This document shows, piece after piece, positions 15,735 through 24,182 of a DNA stretch of 35,685 bases. The position numbers were made by a program, and so were the translations under genes. Numbering within the stretch: the first letter of the stretch is position 1; every line of letters begins with the position of its first letter. Below the pieces are notes generated by a model. The model was not told where the DNA came from and made no database searches. It was given only the letters and a program-made list of their open reading frames with translations. This DNA comes from Alphaproteobacteria bacterium (GTDB lineage Bacteria > Pseudomonadota > Alphaproteobacteria > SHVV01): assembly GCA_016869275.1 (NCBI GenBank), contig VGEO01000025.1, positions 1 to 35,685 on the forward strand, in the 5' to 3' direction.

Positions 15735-17069
15735 TTACAAATTGAGCGCTTCGGCGAAACGCAGGCGCGACCCCGCAGGCTCGCCGATCACCTCGCCCTG
15801 GAGCATGACGACGCGGCCTCGGACGATGGTAGCGACCGGCCAGCCGGTAACGGCGCGCCCCTCGAACGGAGACCAGCCGCACTTGCTGACCAGCCAGCTG
15901 GCAACGATGGTGCGCTTGGCGGCCATGTCGACGATGGTGAAATCGCCGTCGTAGCCGACGGCGACGGCACCCTTGCGCGCGATACCGAAGGCGCGCGCCG
16001 GCCCGGCCGACGTCAAGTCGACGAAGCGCCGCAAACTGAGGCGGCCGGCGTTGACGTGATCCAACATGATCGGCACCAGGGTTTGCACGCCGGGCATGCC
16101 TGACGGACTGTCGGGATAACGCCGCGCCTTTTCTTCGGGCAGATGCGGGGCGTGGTCCGAGCCGATCATGTCGACCAACCCGTCGGCGACCGCGCGCCAC
16201 AAGCGTTCCTGATGGATCAGGCCGCGAATCGGCGGGTTCATCTGCGCCCGTGTCCCCAGCCGTTCGTAACACTCCGGCGCGGCCAGCGTCAGGTGCTGCG
16301 GCGTCACTTCGATGGTCGCGATGTCGCGATGCCCGGCGAGCAGGTCCATTTCCTGGCCAGTAGTGACGTGAAGGACATGCACCCGCCGCCCGGCGAGGCG
16401 CGCCAGCGCCAGTAACCGGCTGGTCGCTTCGAACGCGGTCTGCTCGTCCCGCCATTCGGGGTGCGCCGAAGGTTGCCCGGCTTTCTCGGCAATCGGCCGG
16501 CGCGCTTTCAGCCGTGGCTCGTCCTCGCAGTGGACGGCGACCCGGCGCCTGCCGGCAAACAGCACTTTCTTCAGCGTTTCGTCGTCGGGGATCAACAGGT
16601 CCCCGGTCGAGGAGCCCATGAAAATCTTGACCCCGGCGCAGGCCGGCATGAGCTCGAGCGCTTCGAGCCGCTCGACATTGGCAGGCGAGGCACCGACGTA
16701 GAGCCCGAAGTCGCACCACGACCGCGTTCGGATTGCCCGGAATTTGTCTTCGAACGTGGCTTCGTCGACGATCGCCGGCTTGGTGTTGGGCATATCGAAG
16801 ACTGCGGTGACACCGCCTTTGATCGCCGCGCGGGTTCCCGACTCGAAGTCTTCCTTGTGCGTGAGGCCGGGTTCGCGGAAATGAACCTGGGTATCGATGA
16901 CTCCGGGCAGAACGTAGAGGCCCCGGGCCTCGATCGTGGTCGCAGCGCCGGCGCGGCCGAGGCTGCCGATCATGGCGATGCGGCCGTCGAGCACGGCGAC
17001 ATCCGCCCGCTCTTCGCCGCTCGTCGTCAGCAGCGTACCGTCGCGGATCAATAGGTCGAAGGTTGCCAT
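15735..17069 (-). CDS. pyrC: Dihydroorotase-type amidohydrolase
   Basis: This 444-residue cyclic amidohydrolase has GVIDTQVHFREPGLTHKED, GGVTAVFDMPNTKP, the bridging lysine in AGVKIFMGSSTG, HCED, VHVLHVTTG, TPQHL and GSDHAPH followed by FDI-type C-terminal strands (GDFTIVD). This matches the class I dihydroorotase subfamily, which closes carbamoyl-aspartate to dihydroorotate in pyrimidine synthesis. The usual H-x-H at the first metal site reads Q-V-H. Start ATG 17069 (MATFDLLIRDG) matches the family; the open frame extends further but without homology. It lies 17 bp after asnB on the same strand. Allantoinase or another hydantoinase-like activity is the main alternative. Confidence 0.82.
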   Translation of the reverse strand: MATFDLLIRDGTLLTTSGEERADVAVLDGRIAMIGSLGRAGAATTIEARGLYVLPGVIDTQVHFREPGLTHKEDFESGTRAAIKGGVTAVFDMPNTKPAIVDEATFEDKFRAIRTRSWCDFGLYVGASPANVERLEALELMPACAGVKIFMGSSTGDLLIPDDETLKKVLFAGRRRVAVHCEDEPRLKARRPIAEKAGQPSAHPEWRDEQTAFEATSRLLALARLAGRRVHVLHVTTGQEMDLLAGHRDIATIEVTPQHLTLAAPECYERLGTRAQMNPPIRGLIHQERLWRAVADGLVDMIGSDHAPHLPEEKARRYPDSPSGMPGVQTLVPIMLDHVNAGRLSLRRFVDLTSAGPARAFGIARKGAVAVGYDGDFTIVDMAAKRTIVASWLVSKCGWSPFEGRAVTGWPVATIVRGRVVMLQGEVIGEPAGSRLRFAEALNL

Positions 17070-17086
17070 TCCCGTCCCCGCCAGAG

Positions 17087-18838
17087 TCAGTCGCTCAACA
17101 TATCGAACGTATCCCCCGAAGGCGCGCGCCCGTCGATGTGGCAGCGGTGCCAGACGGCGTAGAAAAGCAGGGTCCACGCGGCGAGGCCAGCGCGCTTGCT
17201 CGACGAGCGAAACAAGGCCTTTACTTCCTTGGCGCGGGCGATCTCGGCGATCGCCGGCTGGCGCGCCACCAACGGCCCGATCTTATGTCCCGCCGCCGAA
17301 ATCCACTCCGCGACCGGCACGGTAAAGCCGCGTTTGCGCGCAAACGGCTCCGCTTCGGAAACGCGCGCTTCGAGCCAGCGCCGCAGCAGGTACTTGCCCT
17401 TGCCGCGCCAGATTTTGAGGCGATCGGACAGCCGGAACGCCACCTCGGCGACGGCCGGATCGAGAAACGGCGTGCGGCCCTCGAGCCCGTGCGCCATCAG
17501 GCAACGGTCGAGCTTGATCAGAAGATCGTTGGGCAGCCAGTCGATTCCATCGACCGCCTGGGCCACTTGGAGGCGGGTGCGGTTGCCAACGGCCGCCGCC
17601 GTTTCGGCCTCGACGATGCCATCGCGCCAGCCCGCGGTATCGATGCGTAGCACGCCGAGGCCGTCGAAGATGCCGCGCGGCCGCATTACCCGGCCGCCTC
17701 GCCACCACGGCCGCAACACCGACCGGTAGCGGCCGTAGCCGGCAAACAGCTCGTCGCCGCCCTCGCCGGTCAGAACCACCTTGAGGTCCTTGGCCGCCTC
17801 GCGGGCAAGCTTGAACGTCGGGACGATCGCGTAGTCGGCGGCCGGGTCGTCGACCGCTGCCGCGATCGCCGGCAGCAGGCGCCAGAAGTCGTCGGCGTCG
17901 ACTTCGACCTCGATATGGGTAGCGCCGAGCCGACGGGCGACGGTCCGTGCGTGCGCGCGTTCGTCGTGGACCTCGCCGGTGAGGCCGGCGGTATAGGCGA
18001 CGACCGGGCGCTCGTTGAGCTCCGCCATCAAGGCGAGCAGCACCGAGCTGTCGATCCCGCCGGAGAGAAACATGCCGTAGGGGACGTCCGACCGTTGGTG
18101 GACGGCGACGCTGTCGCGGAGCGCACGATCGAGCCGCGCCATCGCTTCGTCCTCGCTCCACTCCGCCGGCGCAGCATCGGGCAGCGCCGCCCGGCGCACG
18201 CGATCGATGATGCGGCCGTGGCTTGCGACCAAGGTCTCGCCCGGCAGCACGCGCCTGATGTCGGGAAAGATGGTTTCGGCGCCGGTCGTGAATTGGAGTT
18301 GCAGCAGCTCGTTGCGGGTCTCGGGCGCGACCGCGCGCTGGGCAAAACCGGCGGCGAGCAGGGCCTTGGGCTCAGACGCAAAGGCCAGGCCGAAGGCCCC
18401 TTGCGCGTAATAGAGCGGCTTGATGCCGAATGGATCGCGGACCAGCACCAATTGCGCGCGCACCGGATCGTGGATCGCGATCGCGTACATGCCGCGGAGC
18501 GCAGCCGCGAAACCGGCACCGAGCTTGCCGTAGTAGTGAAGCGGCGGTTCGCAGTCCGAGGCGGTCGCGTAATCGACGCCCGACAGACCGCGCTTGAGTT
18601 CGATGTAGTTGTAGATCTCGCCGTTGGCGATCAGCGCCACGCCGTTGGCATCGAACAGAGGCTGCGCGCCGCCGGCAATATCGATGATGGCGAGCCGGCG
18701 GTGGGCCATCGCCACATCGTCTCTGACGTACATCCCATCGCCGTCCGGCCCGCGATGGGCCAAGACCGCCCCCATCCGCTCGACCGCGGCAAGATCCGGC
18801 GCGGCGCCCGTCGCCATCAGGCCGGCCAGCCCGCACAT
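17087..18838 (-). CDS. asnB: Asparagine synthetase (glutamine-hydrolysing), AsnB-type amidotransferase
   Basis: This 583-residue protein has an N-terminal class II glutaminase with nucleophilic Cys2 (MCGLAG), HRGPDGDG, HRRLAIID, NGEIYNY and RDPFGIKPLYY, and a C-terminal synthetase domain with the ATP PP-motif FLSGGIDSS, VVLTGEGGDELFAGY and the late LDRCLMAHGLEGRTPFLD. It would transfer glutamine ammonia to an aspartate or other carboxylate. Its ATG overlaps the stop of a glycosyltransferase in a run of three, so amidation of a sugar acid in a surface glycan is possible instead of, or besides, asparagine synthesis. Sequence alone does not decide between these. Confidence 0.88.
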   Translation of the reverse strand: MCGLAGLMATGAAPDLAAVERMGAVLAHRGPDGDGMYVRDDVAMAHRRLAIIDIAGGAQPLFDANGVALIANGEIYNYIELKRGLSGVDYATASDCEPPLHYYGKLGAGFAAALRGMYAIAIHDPVRAQLVLVRDPFGIKPLYYAQGAFGLAFASEPKALLAAGFAQRAVAPETRNELLQLQFTTGAETIFPDIRRVLPGETLVASHGRIIDRVRRAALPDAAPAEWSEDEAMARLDRALRDSVAVHQRSDVPYGMFLSGGIDSSVLLALMAELNERPVVAYTAGLTGEVHDERAHARTVARRLGATHIEVEVDADDFWRLLPAIAAAVDDPAADYAIVPTFKLAREAAKDLKVVLTGEGGDELFAGYGRYRSVLRPWWRGGRVMRPRGIFDGLGVLRIDTAGWRDGIVEAETAAAVGNRTRLQVAQAVDGIDWLPNDLLIKLDRCLMAHGLEGRTPFLDPAVAEVAFRLSDRLKIWRGKGKYLLRRWLEARVSEAEPFARKRGFTVPVAEWISAAGHKIGPLVARQPAIAEIARAKEVKALFRSSSKRAGLAAWTLLFYAVWHRCHIDGRAPSGDTFDMLSD

Positions 18839-19881
18839 CAGGCGGCAACCCGTTCAAGAAACGCGCGGTAGCGGTCGACCACCGATTCGGTCGCGAACTC
18901 CGCGGCGTAGGCGCGGTAACCGGATTCGATCACGTGCTGGCGAAGCGCCGGTTCTCCGAGTATGCGCCGCACCGCGCGCGCGAGCGCCGGCGCATCCTCG
19001 ATCGCGACCTTGAGCCCGGTCTCGGCGTCCGCGATCAGCGCGGCCGGACCGGCGGCCGCGGCCGCGACCACCGGCCTGCGCTGCGCCCACGCCTCGATCA
19101 CGACGTTGCCGAGCGGCTCGAGGCGGGACGAACAAACGAACACATCGCAGGCAGCATAGAGCGCGGCGACGTCGTCGCGCCATCCGAGAAACCGCACCCG
19201 CGCATCGACGCCCAACCGTCGGGCGAGCGCCGTCAGGTCGTCGAGGAGGGGCCCGGCTCCGGCGATCCACAAATAGACCCCGGGTAACTCGGCGAGGGCG
19301 TGCAGCAGGACGTCGAACCCTTTGTTGCGGTGCAGCCGGCCGAGGGCGAGCAGCAACGGTGCGTCGGCCGGGGTCGCGTAGGGCGCCCGCGGTACCGGCG
19401 CGGCGCCGTGCGCATCGACGAAGTTCGGCAGGTAGTGCACCCGCTCCCTGGGAAAACCGGCCGCAACGATGTAGTCGACGATGCTCAGGGTGTTGCCGAT
19501 CAGGTGCGTACAAGCCCGGTAATACTTGAGATCGTAATAGCCGCCCAACCGCGCGACGTGAACGAACCGACGGTTGGGCGCCGGGCGCGGACAAAAGCTC
19601 GTCGCGCGGTTCATCCAGGTCAGCACCACGGTCGGTTGAAAGCGATCGATGGCGGCCGCGAAGCGCGGACGCGTCACGAGGTCGAACCAGCCGCCGAACG
19701 GCAACGCCTCGCAGACGATGCCGGCGTCTGCGAGCCGGCCGGCGGCGTAGCTATTTCGACGGACCAGCAACCGTTGGTCGAGCCCGGCGGCGGCAAGCGC
19801 GCCGGCCAAGCGCACGAAAAAGATCTCGGCGCCGCCCGGGTTAGGCCCTGCCATCGCTTGCAGCAGCTTGATCGCCGGCAC
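18838..19881 (-). CDS. Glycosyltransferase family 4 (GT-B fold)
   Basis: The 347-residue protein starts at GTG 19881 (PAIKLLQAMAGPNPGGAEIF), a typical GT4 start with the glycine-rich acceptor loop. Further landmarks are HYLPNFVDAHG, LLALGRLHRNKGFDVLLHAL, the mid-domain VRFLGWRDDVAALYAACDVFVCSSRLEPLGNVVIEAWA (shown here in pieces: FLGWRDD, VCSSRLEPLGNVVIEA) and VVAAAAAGPAALI. The E-x7-E type motif is present in EPLGNVVIE. It transfers a sugar from a nucleotide donor at the cytoplasmic face of the membrane. It sits between a GT2 gene (3 bp away) and asnB (ATGA overlap), pointing to lipopolysaccharide core or another glycan. Confidence 0.87.
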   Translation of the reverse strand: MPAIKLLQAMAGPNPGGAEIFFVRLAGALAAAGLDQRLLVRRNSYAAGRLADAGIVCEALPFGGWFDLVTRPRFAAAIDRFQPTVVLTWMNRATSFCPRPAPNRRFVHVARLGGYYDLKYYRACTHLIGNTLSIVDYIVAAGFPRERVHYLPNFVDAHGAAPVPRAPYATPADAPLLLALGRLHRNKGFDVLLHALAELPGVYLWIAGAGPLLDDLTALARRLGVDARVRFLGWRDDVAALYAACDVFVCSSRLEPLGNVVIEAWAQRRPVVAAAAAGPAALIADAETGLKVAIEDAPALARAVRRILGEPALRQHVIESGYRAYAAEFATESVVDRYRAFLERVAA

Positions 19882-19884
19882 CCG

Positions 19885-20649
19885 TCACTCGCTTTCGAGC
19901 CGCGCCTTGAGATGCGCGAGGAGCGGATAAAGCCCGGCGAACAACGCGATCACGAAGCCCCAGGCGCCCTCGCGGTAGCCGCGGCGCTGTACGTAGCACT
20001 TGAAGAAGCGGGTGAACAGGCGTCGGACGTTGCGCCCGAGCGAGCCGATCTCGCCGCTCGCACGCAAGTCGCGCGCCCGTGCCGTCGAATAGCGGTCGAG
20101 GCGGGCGAGCATGTCGGAGATGTTGCGGTCGACGTAGTGGATCATCGGCTGCGTCAGCCGCCGCTTGGGCCCGGTCAACGCCACCGTGGGGTGGATGCGC
20201 TGCAGGCCCCAGGTCTTGGCGCCGCGCGTAAACAGCCGCGGCGCCGCCGAAACGCCCCACGAGCCGCCCCAGCCGTGGCGAACCAGGCGGTCGCCGATGT
20301 AGTTGTCGAACGGGACCAAGAAATGCCCGGGCGCAGCGGCAGCGATCGTGCGGCGAATCTCTTGGGCCAGGGCCGTCGGCACCCGCTCGTCGGCGTCGAC
20401 CTCGAGGATCCACGCGCCGCGGCAGGCGGCGATGCCGCTGTTGCGGCGCTCGCCTTCAATCGGCCATGCGCCGACGATCAGGCGGTCGGTGAAGCGCCGC
20501 GCGATCTCGGCGGAACGATCGCTGCAGCGGTCGAGCACGACGACGATCTCGTCGGCGAAGGCGAGGCGTTCGAGGCAGTCGGCGAGCTGCACCTCTTCGT
20601 TGTGCGCGACCACCAAAGCCGAGAGCTGGAGGGGCGGGCCGTCGTTCAT
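19885..20649 (-). CDS. Glycosyltransferase family 2, WaaE/KdtX-like
   Basis: This 254-residue GT-A enzyme has LSALVVAHNEEVQLADCLERL, EIVVVLDRCSDRS, the acidic metal motif EVDADERV and RLFTRGAKTWG. Its overall shape, one domain followed by a basic C-terminal part with a short hydrophobic segment (GFVIALFAGLYPL), matches the WaaE/KdtX group that adds glucose to inner-core heptose or Kdo. The ATG overlaps the stop of the GT9 gene (ATGA). An in-frame extension upstream is arginine-rich, lies inside the GT9 gene and was ignored. The sugar donor is not determined. Confidence 0.85.
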   Translation of the reverse strand: MNDGPPLQLSALVVAHNEEVQLADCLERLAFADEIVVVLDRCSDRSAEIARRFTDRLIVGAWPIEGERRNSGIAACRGAWILEVDADERVPTALAQEIRRTIAAAAPGHFLVPFDNYIGDRLVRHGWGGSWGVSAAPRLFTRGAKTWGLQRIHPTVALTGPKRRLTQPMIHYVDRNISDMLARLDRYSTARARDLRASGEIGSLGRNVRRLFTRFFKCYVQRRGYREGAWGFVIALFAGLYPLLAHLKARLESE

Positions 20650-21605
20650 GGGCGCGGTCCCTGCCGCGCCAGCAGGTCGAGCGCCGCCGCCACCGCGGTC
20701 TCGACCGCGAGCGAGGTCATACGTGAGCGTTGATCGCGGTAGTCGTAGTCGGGCGCGGTCACGATGGCGTCGTAGATTTCGGGCGTCCGCACCGTTGCCG
20801 TGTGCGCCCCCCACGGCGCGTAGAGCGATTCGCGGCTCGGCCCGAACAGGCCCAGGGTCGGCGTCGCCATCGCCGCCGCGAGATGCATGAGGCCCGAATC
20901 GTTGCCGACGAAGAGCCGGGCGCGCTCGCAAAGCGCGGCGATGGTGAGGAGGTCCGCGGTACCGACAAGATCGATCCGCCGCGCGGGCGGAATCTGCTCG
21001 ATCAGCGCCGTAACGCCGGGCCGCTCGTTGGCAGCGCCCATCACCGCGATCGCGGCCCCCGCGAGCGGCGCCCCGGGCGCGGTCAGGCGATCGGCCAACG
21101 CGGCGAAGCGGTCGGCCGGCCATTGCTTGCCGCCCCAATTCGCCGTCGCGCCGAGCGCCAGGATCGGGAGCCCCGCAGGTGCCAGTGCGGCGGCGCGGCG
21201 GCGATGCGCTTCGTCGAGCCGGATGTATGGCGCGGGCGGCGGCTCGAGGCCGAGCACGGCACCGTACTGGCGGACGCGATGGGCTCGGTCGTCGCGCTTG
21301 CGGAGCACCAGGCGGCGGCGCGCCGGCAGCGTCCAGGCGAGAGCCCACGAGCGCAGATCGACCACCAGGTCCCACACGATGCCGACGGTCGCGCGCCACA
21401 GCTCGAACCAATGCCCAGCCCAGCGCCGCTTGGCAATCGCGATCACGCGCTCGACCGCCGGCGTTGCCGTGAACAACGGCGCCGGTGCCGCGCCGCACGC
21501 GACCCACACGCGCGCGCCGGGATGGGTCCGGACGAGGTGATCCAGCACTCCCGACGACAGCACGGCATCACCGACCCGACTGGCGGTGACAAACAGGATG
21601 TTCAC
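20646..21605 (-). CDS. Glycosyltransferase family 9 (heptosyltransferase-like)
   Basis: The 319-residue protein starts at GTG 21605 (NILFVTASRVGDAVLSSGVL), the classic heptosyltransferase start with the acceptor-site aspartate. It continues with ILALGATANWGGKQWPADRFAALA in short pieces (GATANWGGKQWP) and the donor-site FVGNDSGLMHLAAAMATPTLGLFGPS. Family 9 members (WaaC/WaaF/WaaQ) add heptose to the lipopolysaccharide core. The start overlaps the DUF1499 stop by four bases (GTGA). Together with the GT2 and GT4 genes it defines a small core-glycan block. Confidence 0.88.
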   Translation of the reverse strand: MNILFVTASRVGDAVLSSGVLDHLVRTHPGARVWVACGAAPAPLFTATPAVERVIAIAKRRWAGHWFELWRATVGIVWDLVVDLRSWALAWTLPARRRLVLRKRDDRAHRVRQYGAVLGLEPPPAPYIRLDEAHRRRAAALAPAGLPILALGATANWGGKQWPADRFAALADRLTAPGAPLAGAAIAVMGAANERPGVTALIEQIPPARRIDLVGTADLLTIAALCERARLFVGNDSGLMHLAAAMATPTLGLFGPSRESLYAPWGAHTATVRTPEIYDAIVTAPDYDYRDQRSRMTSLAVETAVAAALDLLARQGPRP

Positions 21606-22123
21606 GATTTCCCGGACTTCAAGGTCGCGTCCAGCTTAGCGAGCCAGCCGGTTACGCGCTTTTCGTTGACGCCGAAATCGGAACGCCCATAGATCGACCG
21701 GCTATAGACCGCGAGGGTCGACTGACCGGTACCGAGCGCGATGAACTGCACCGACACCAGGTCGGGGTAACGCAGGAGCGCGCTCCGCTGTACGTAGTCG
21801 ATGGTCTGCGCTTGCGGGTCCTCGCCACGCACCACGATCCGTGGCGCGGCCGCGACGACTTTGTCCCAGGCCGCGCGGAGCGCCGCGACCGGCAGGTCAT
21901 AAACCGGACTCGCGCGCTCCATCGGCGCCGCGCAGTAGCCCGGCGGGCACATCAGGAATTGGTTGGGGCTGGGCGTACGCTCGAGCGTCTTGAAGTCGAC
22001 GGCCGCCGGCTTGCCGACCGAAAAAATCCAGTCGAGCGGGCCGCCTTCCCACATCGAAACCCCCACCAGCGCGAGGAAAACGACCGCGACCGCGGTCGTC
22101 AGTCGGTCCAGCCTTCGTTTCAT
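21602..22123 (-). CDS. DUF1499-domain membrane-anchored protein
   Basis: This 173-residue protein has one N-terminal membrane segment (residues about 8-24, TTAVAVVFLALVGVSMW), then the DUF1499 core: PNQFLMCPPGYC, YDLPVAALRAAWDKVV, IDYVQRSALLRYPDLVSVQF, STLAVYSRSIYGRSDFGVN. The Y-x-x-x-x-R-Y/S-D-F-G-V-N ending is characteristic. The function is not known. It begins the minus-strand run DUF1499-GT9-GT2-GT4-asnB-pyrC, with a 92 bp divergent gap to ygfZ that should hold the promoters for both directions. A cell-envelope role is suggested only by location. Confidence 0.82.
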   Translation of the reverse strand: MKRRLDRLTTAVAVVFLALVGVSMWEGGPLDWIFSVGKPAAVDFKTLERTPSPNQFLMCPPGYCAAPMERASPVYDLPVAALRAAWDKVVAAAPRIVVRGEDPQAQTIDYVQRSALLRYPDLVSVQFIALGTGQSTLAVYSRSIYGRSDFGVNEKRVTGWLAKLDATLKSGKS

Positions 22124-22215
22124 GACGGGTCATATAACCGCAAGCCTCCGGCGGTGCCAAGGCCGGTGGCTCGCTTGCCTAGTCCGGAACGGGACCCTAC
22201 CTTGGAGCCACGCCC

Positions 22216-23145
22216 ATGTCCGACCTCGAGGCCGTCTTTCTCGATCACCGCGCTCCGCTCACGATCGGCGGCGCCGACACGCGCTCCTTCCTGCAAGGCC
22301 TGATCTCGAACGACATCGACAAGGTCGCGCCGGTACGTGCGGTCTACGCGACGCTCCTGACCGCGCAGGGCAAGTTCCTGCACGAGTTTTTCATCGCCGA
22401 CTGGCCCGACGCCGGCGCCAACGGCGTCGCGTTCGACGCCGAGCGCGAACGTCTGGCCGACCTCGAACGCCGGCTCACGCTTTATCGGCTGCGCGCCAAG
22501 GTCGAGATCGCCAAAGCGGCCGAGCGCTTGGCGGTGGTCGCGTTGCTCGGCCCCGGCGCCCTCTCGGCGATCGGGCTCGGGGATCGTCCGGGCGCCGCCA
22601 TCGCCTTCGGCGGCGGTGTCGCCTATGTCGACCCGCGGTTTCCGGCGATGGGTGGTCGCGCGATTCTGCCGTGCGCGGGCGCCGGCGCGGCCCTCGCCGC
22701 GGCCGGTTTCGCCATCGCGCCGATCGCGGCCTACGACCGCCTCCGCCTCGTCCACGGCCTGCCCGACGGCAGCCGCGATATCGTCGTCGAGCGCTATTTC
22801 CCGCTCGAGTGCGGGTTCGAAGAATTGAACGCGATCGATTACCAGAAGGGTTGCTACGTCGGCCAGGAACTCACCGCACGAACCCACTACCGCGGCACCA
22901 TCCGCAAGCGGCTGCTGCCGGTTGCGGTCGAGGGACCGCTGCCGCCGCCGGGCACACCGATCAAATTGGGCGAGCGCGAAGTGGGCGAGGTCCGGAGCGG
23001 GCTCGATCACCGCGCGATCGCGATGATGCGGCTCGACGACGTCGAAGAGGCCGCGAGCAAGGGCCTCGCCTTGACCGCGGCCGACGCCCGCGTCCGCCCG
23101 CAGGTCCCGGCGTGGGTCCGGCTGTCGCCGGCCAAAGCGTCGTGA
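22216..23145 (+). CDS. ygfZ: Folate-binding YgfZ/GcvT-like protein (Fe-S cluster assembly/repair)
   Basis: This 309-residue member of the GcvT-fold family has RSFLQGLISNDI near the start, TAQGKFLHEFFI, DRLRLVHGLPDG and the YgfZ signature KGCYVGQELTARTHYRG (from residue 211) with its conserved cysteine. YgfZ uses tetrahydrofolate to support certain Fe-S enzymes, including MiaB. GGAG lies 8 bases before ATG 22216. The stop overlaps the GTG start of tag. No link between YgfZ and Tag function is evident beyond shared transcription. Confidence 0.9.
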   Translation: MSDLEAVFLDHRAPLTIGGADTRSFLQGLISNDIDKVAPVRAVYATLLTAQGKFLHEFFIADWPDAGANGVAFDAERERLADLERRLTLYRLRAKVEIAKAAERLAVVALLGPGALSAIGLGDRPGAAIAFGGGVAYVDPRFPAMGGRAILPCAGAGAALAAAGFAIAPIAAYDRLRLVHGLPDGSRDIVVERYFPLECGFEELNAIDYQKGCYVGQELTARTHYRGTIRKRLLPVAVEGPLPPPGTPIKLGEREVGEVRSGLDHRAIAMMRLDDVEEAASKGLALTAADARVRPQVPAWVRLSPAKAS

Positions 23146-23726
23146 CCGCTGCCGCCAGGAACCGGTGTCCGTGGTGCGGCGACGATCCGACCTACGTCGC
23201 CTATCACGATCACGAGTGGGGCGTGCCCGAGCACGACGACTGTGCGCTGTTCGAAAAGCTGGTGCTCGACGGCTTTCAGGCCGGTCTGTCGTGGATCATC
23301 GTCCTGCGCAAACGCGACAACTTTCGCCGCGCCTTCGACGGCTTCGCGCCGGAAAAGATCGCGCGCTGGAACAAACGCAAGGTCGAATCCTTGATGAAGG
23401 ATGCCGGCATCGTCCGCAACCGCGCCAAGATCGAGGCCACGATCGGCAACGCGCGGAGCTTCCTCGCGGTCCGCGAGCAGCACGGCGGGTTCGACCGCTA
23501 TCTGTGGGGCTTCACCGACGGCGGCACGATCGTCAACCGCTGGCGTTCCATGAAGGAGCTGCCGGCCGAGACCAAGGAGTCGCGGGCAATGAGCAAGGAC
23601 CTGCAGCAACGCGGCTTCCGTTTTGTCGGACCGACCATCTGCTACGCCTTCATGCAAGCGGTCGGGATGGTAAACGATCACCTGATCGATTGCTTCCGTC
23701 ACCGCGAACTCGCGCCCAAACGCTGA
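23142..23726 (+). CDS. tag: DNA-3-methyladenine glycosylase I
   Basis: The 194-residue protein starts at GTG 23142, overlapping the ygfZ stop (GTGA). It carries the Tag zinc site at the family spacing: Cys9 and His22 (13 apart, RCPWCG..YHDHEWGVP), His180 and Cys184 (4 apart, DHLIDCFRH). The helix FEKLVLDGFQAGLSWIIVLRKR holds the conserved catalytic region (given here in parts: LDGFQAGLSW). FVGPTICYAFMQAVGMVNDH is the usual C-terminal stretch. It excises 3-methyladenine from alkylated DNA as the first step of base excision repair. The length equals that of typical Tag proteins. Confidence 0.93.
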   Translation: MTAAARNRCPWCGDDPTYVAYHDHEWGVPEHDDCALFEKLVLDGFQAGLSWIIVLRKRDNFRRAFDGFAPEKIARWNKRKVESLMKDAGIVRNRAKIEATIGNARSFLAVREQHGGFDRYLWGFTDGGTIVNRWRSMKELPAETKESRAMSKDLQQRGFRFVGPTICYAFMQAVGMVNDHLIDCFRHRELAPKR

Positions 23727-23736
23727 GGGAGATGCC

Positions 23737-24171
23737 ATGACCGGACCGACGATCGCATTTCCGAGCGGCGACAAAGCGTGGACCTTTGAGCAAGCGAACG
23801 CGCTGCTCCGGGTGGTCGAAGGTCTCTTTCACCGCGTCGACATCGAGGGGCTGGTCAACGGCTTCACGGCCGATTGCCGGGTGCGCTTCGCCGAACAACC
23901 CGAATTCCAAGGCCGCGTCGCGCTGCGCCAGCTTTTCACCGCCCGGCTCGCCCGCCAGCAGGACTACCGGCTGAAGAAAACGCTCCACCTGCTTCACGGC
24001 AACAAGCTCGGCAACAGTTGGACCGGAAGCTGGCGCGACCGCGTCACCGGCAAGGCGCGCGCCGGTTTCGGGGTCGAGTTCTGGACCATGCGCGACAGCC
24101 AGATCGCAATCTGGGACGCGGCGTTCAACGTCTGGGACGTCGACGGGCCGCGGCAGTCGGCGGTGATGTAG
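23737..24171 (+). CDS. NTF2-like/SnoaL-fold protein, DUF1348-like
   Basis: This 144-residue protein begins 10 bp after tag, with GGGAG ahead of ATG 23737. A helix with FEQANALLRVVEGLFHRVDIEGLV leads into FTADCRVRF, FQGRVALRQLF, RQQDYRLKKTLHLLHGNKLG and GFGVEFWTMRDSQIAIWDAAF (read in parts), the cone-shaped alpha+beta barrel layout of nuclear transport factor 2 proteins and close in style to DUF1348. Such proteins are often small-molecule hydrolases, isomerases or binding proteins; the function here is unknown. It is the likely last gene of the ygfZ-tag unit. Confidence 0.75.
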   Translation: MTGPTIAFPSGDKAWTFEQANALLRVVEGLFHRVDIEGLVNGFTADCRVRFAEQPEFQGRVALRQLFTARLARQQDYRLKKTLHLLHGNKLGNSWTGSWRDRVTGKARAGFGVEFWTMRDSQIAIWDAAFNVWDVDGPRQSAVM

Positions 24172-24182
24172 CCGGCCGGCTA
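24169..24182. repeat. 14-bp perfect palindrome holding two converging stop codons
   Basis: TAGCCGGCCGGCTA is its own reverse complement. The left TAG ends the NTF2-like gene on the plus strand and the right CTA is the TAG stop of the PPOX gene on the minus strand. The genes are separated by only 8 bases. No T-tract follows, so a role as an intrinsic terminator is doubtful. Confidence 0.6.

Noticed and set aside
19300-20733. Plus-strand open frame opposite the glycosyltransferases
   Set aside because: Shadow frame rich in Arg/Ala/Glu without motifs; the minus-strand glycosyltransferases are certain.
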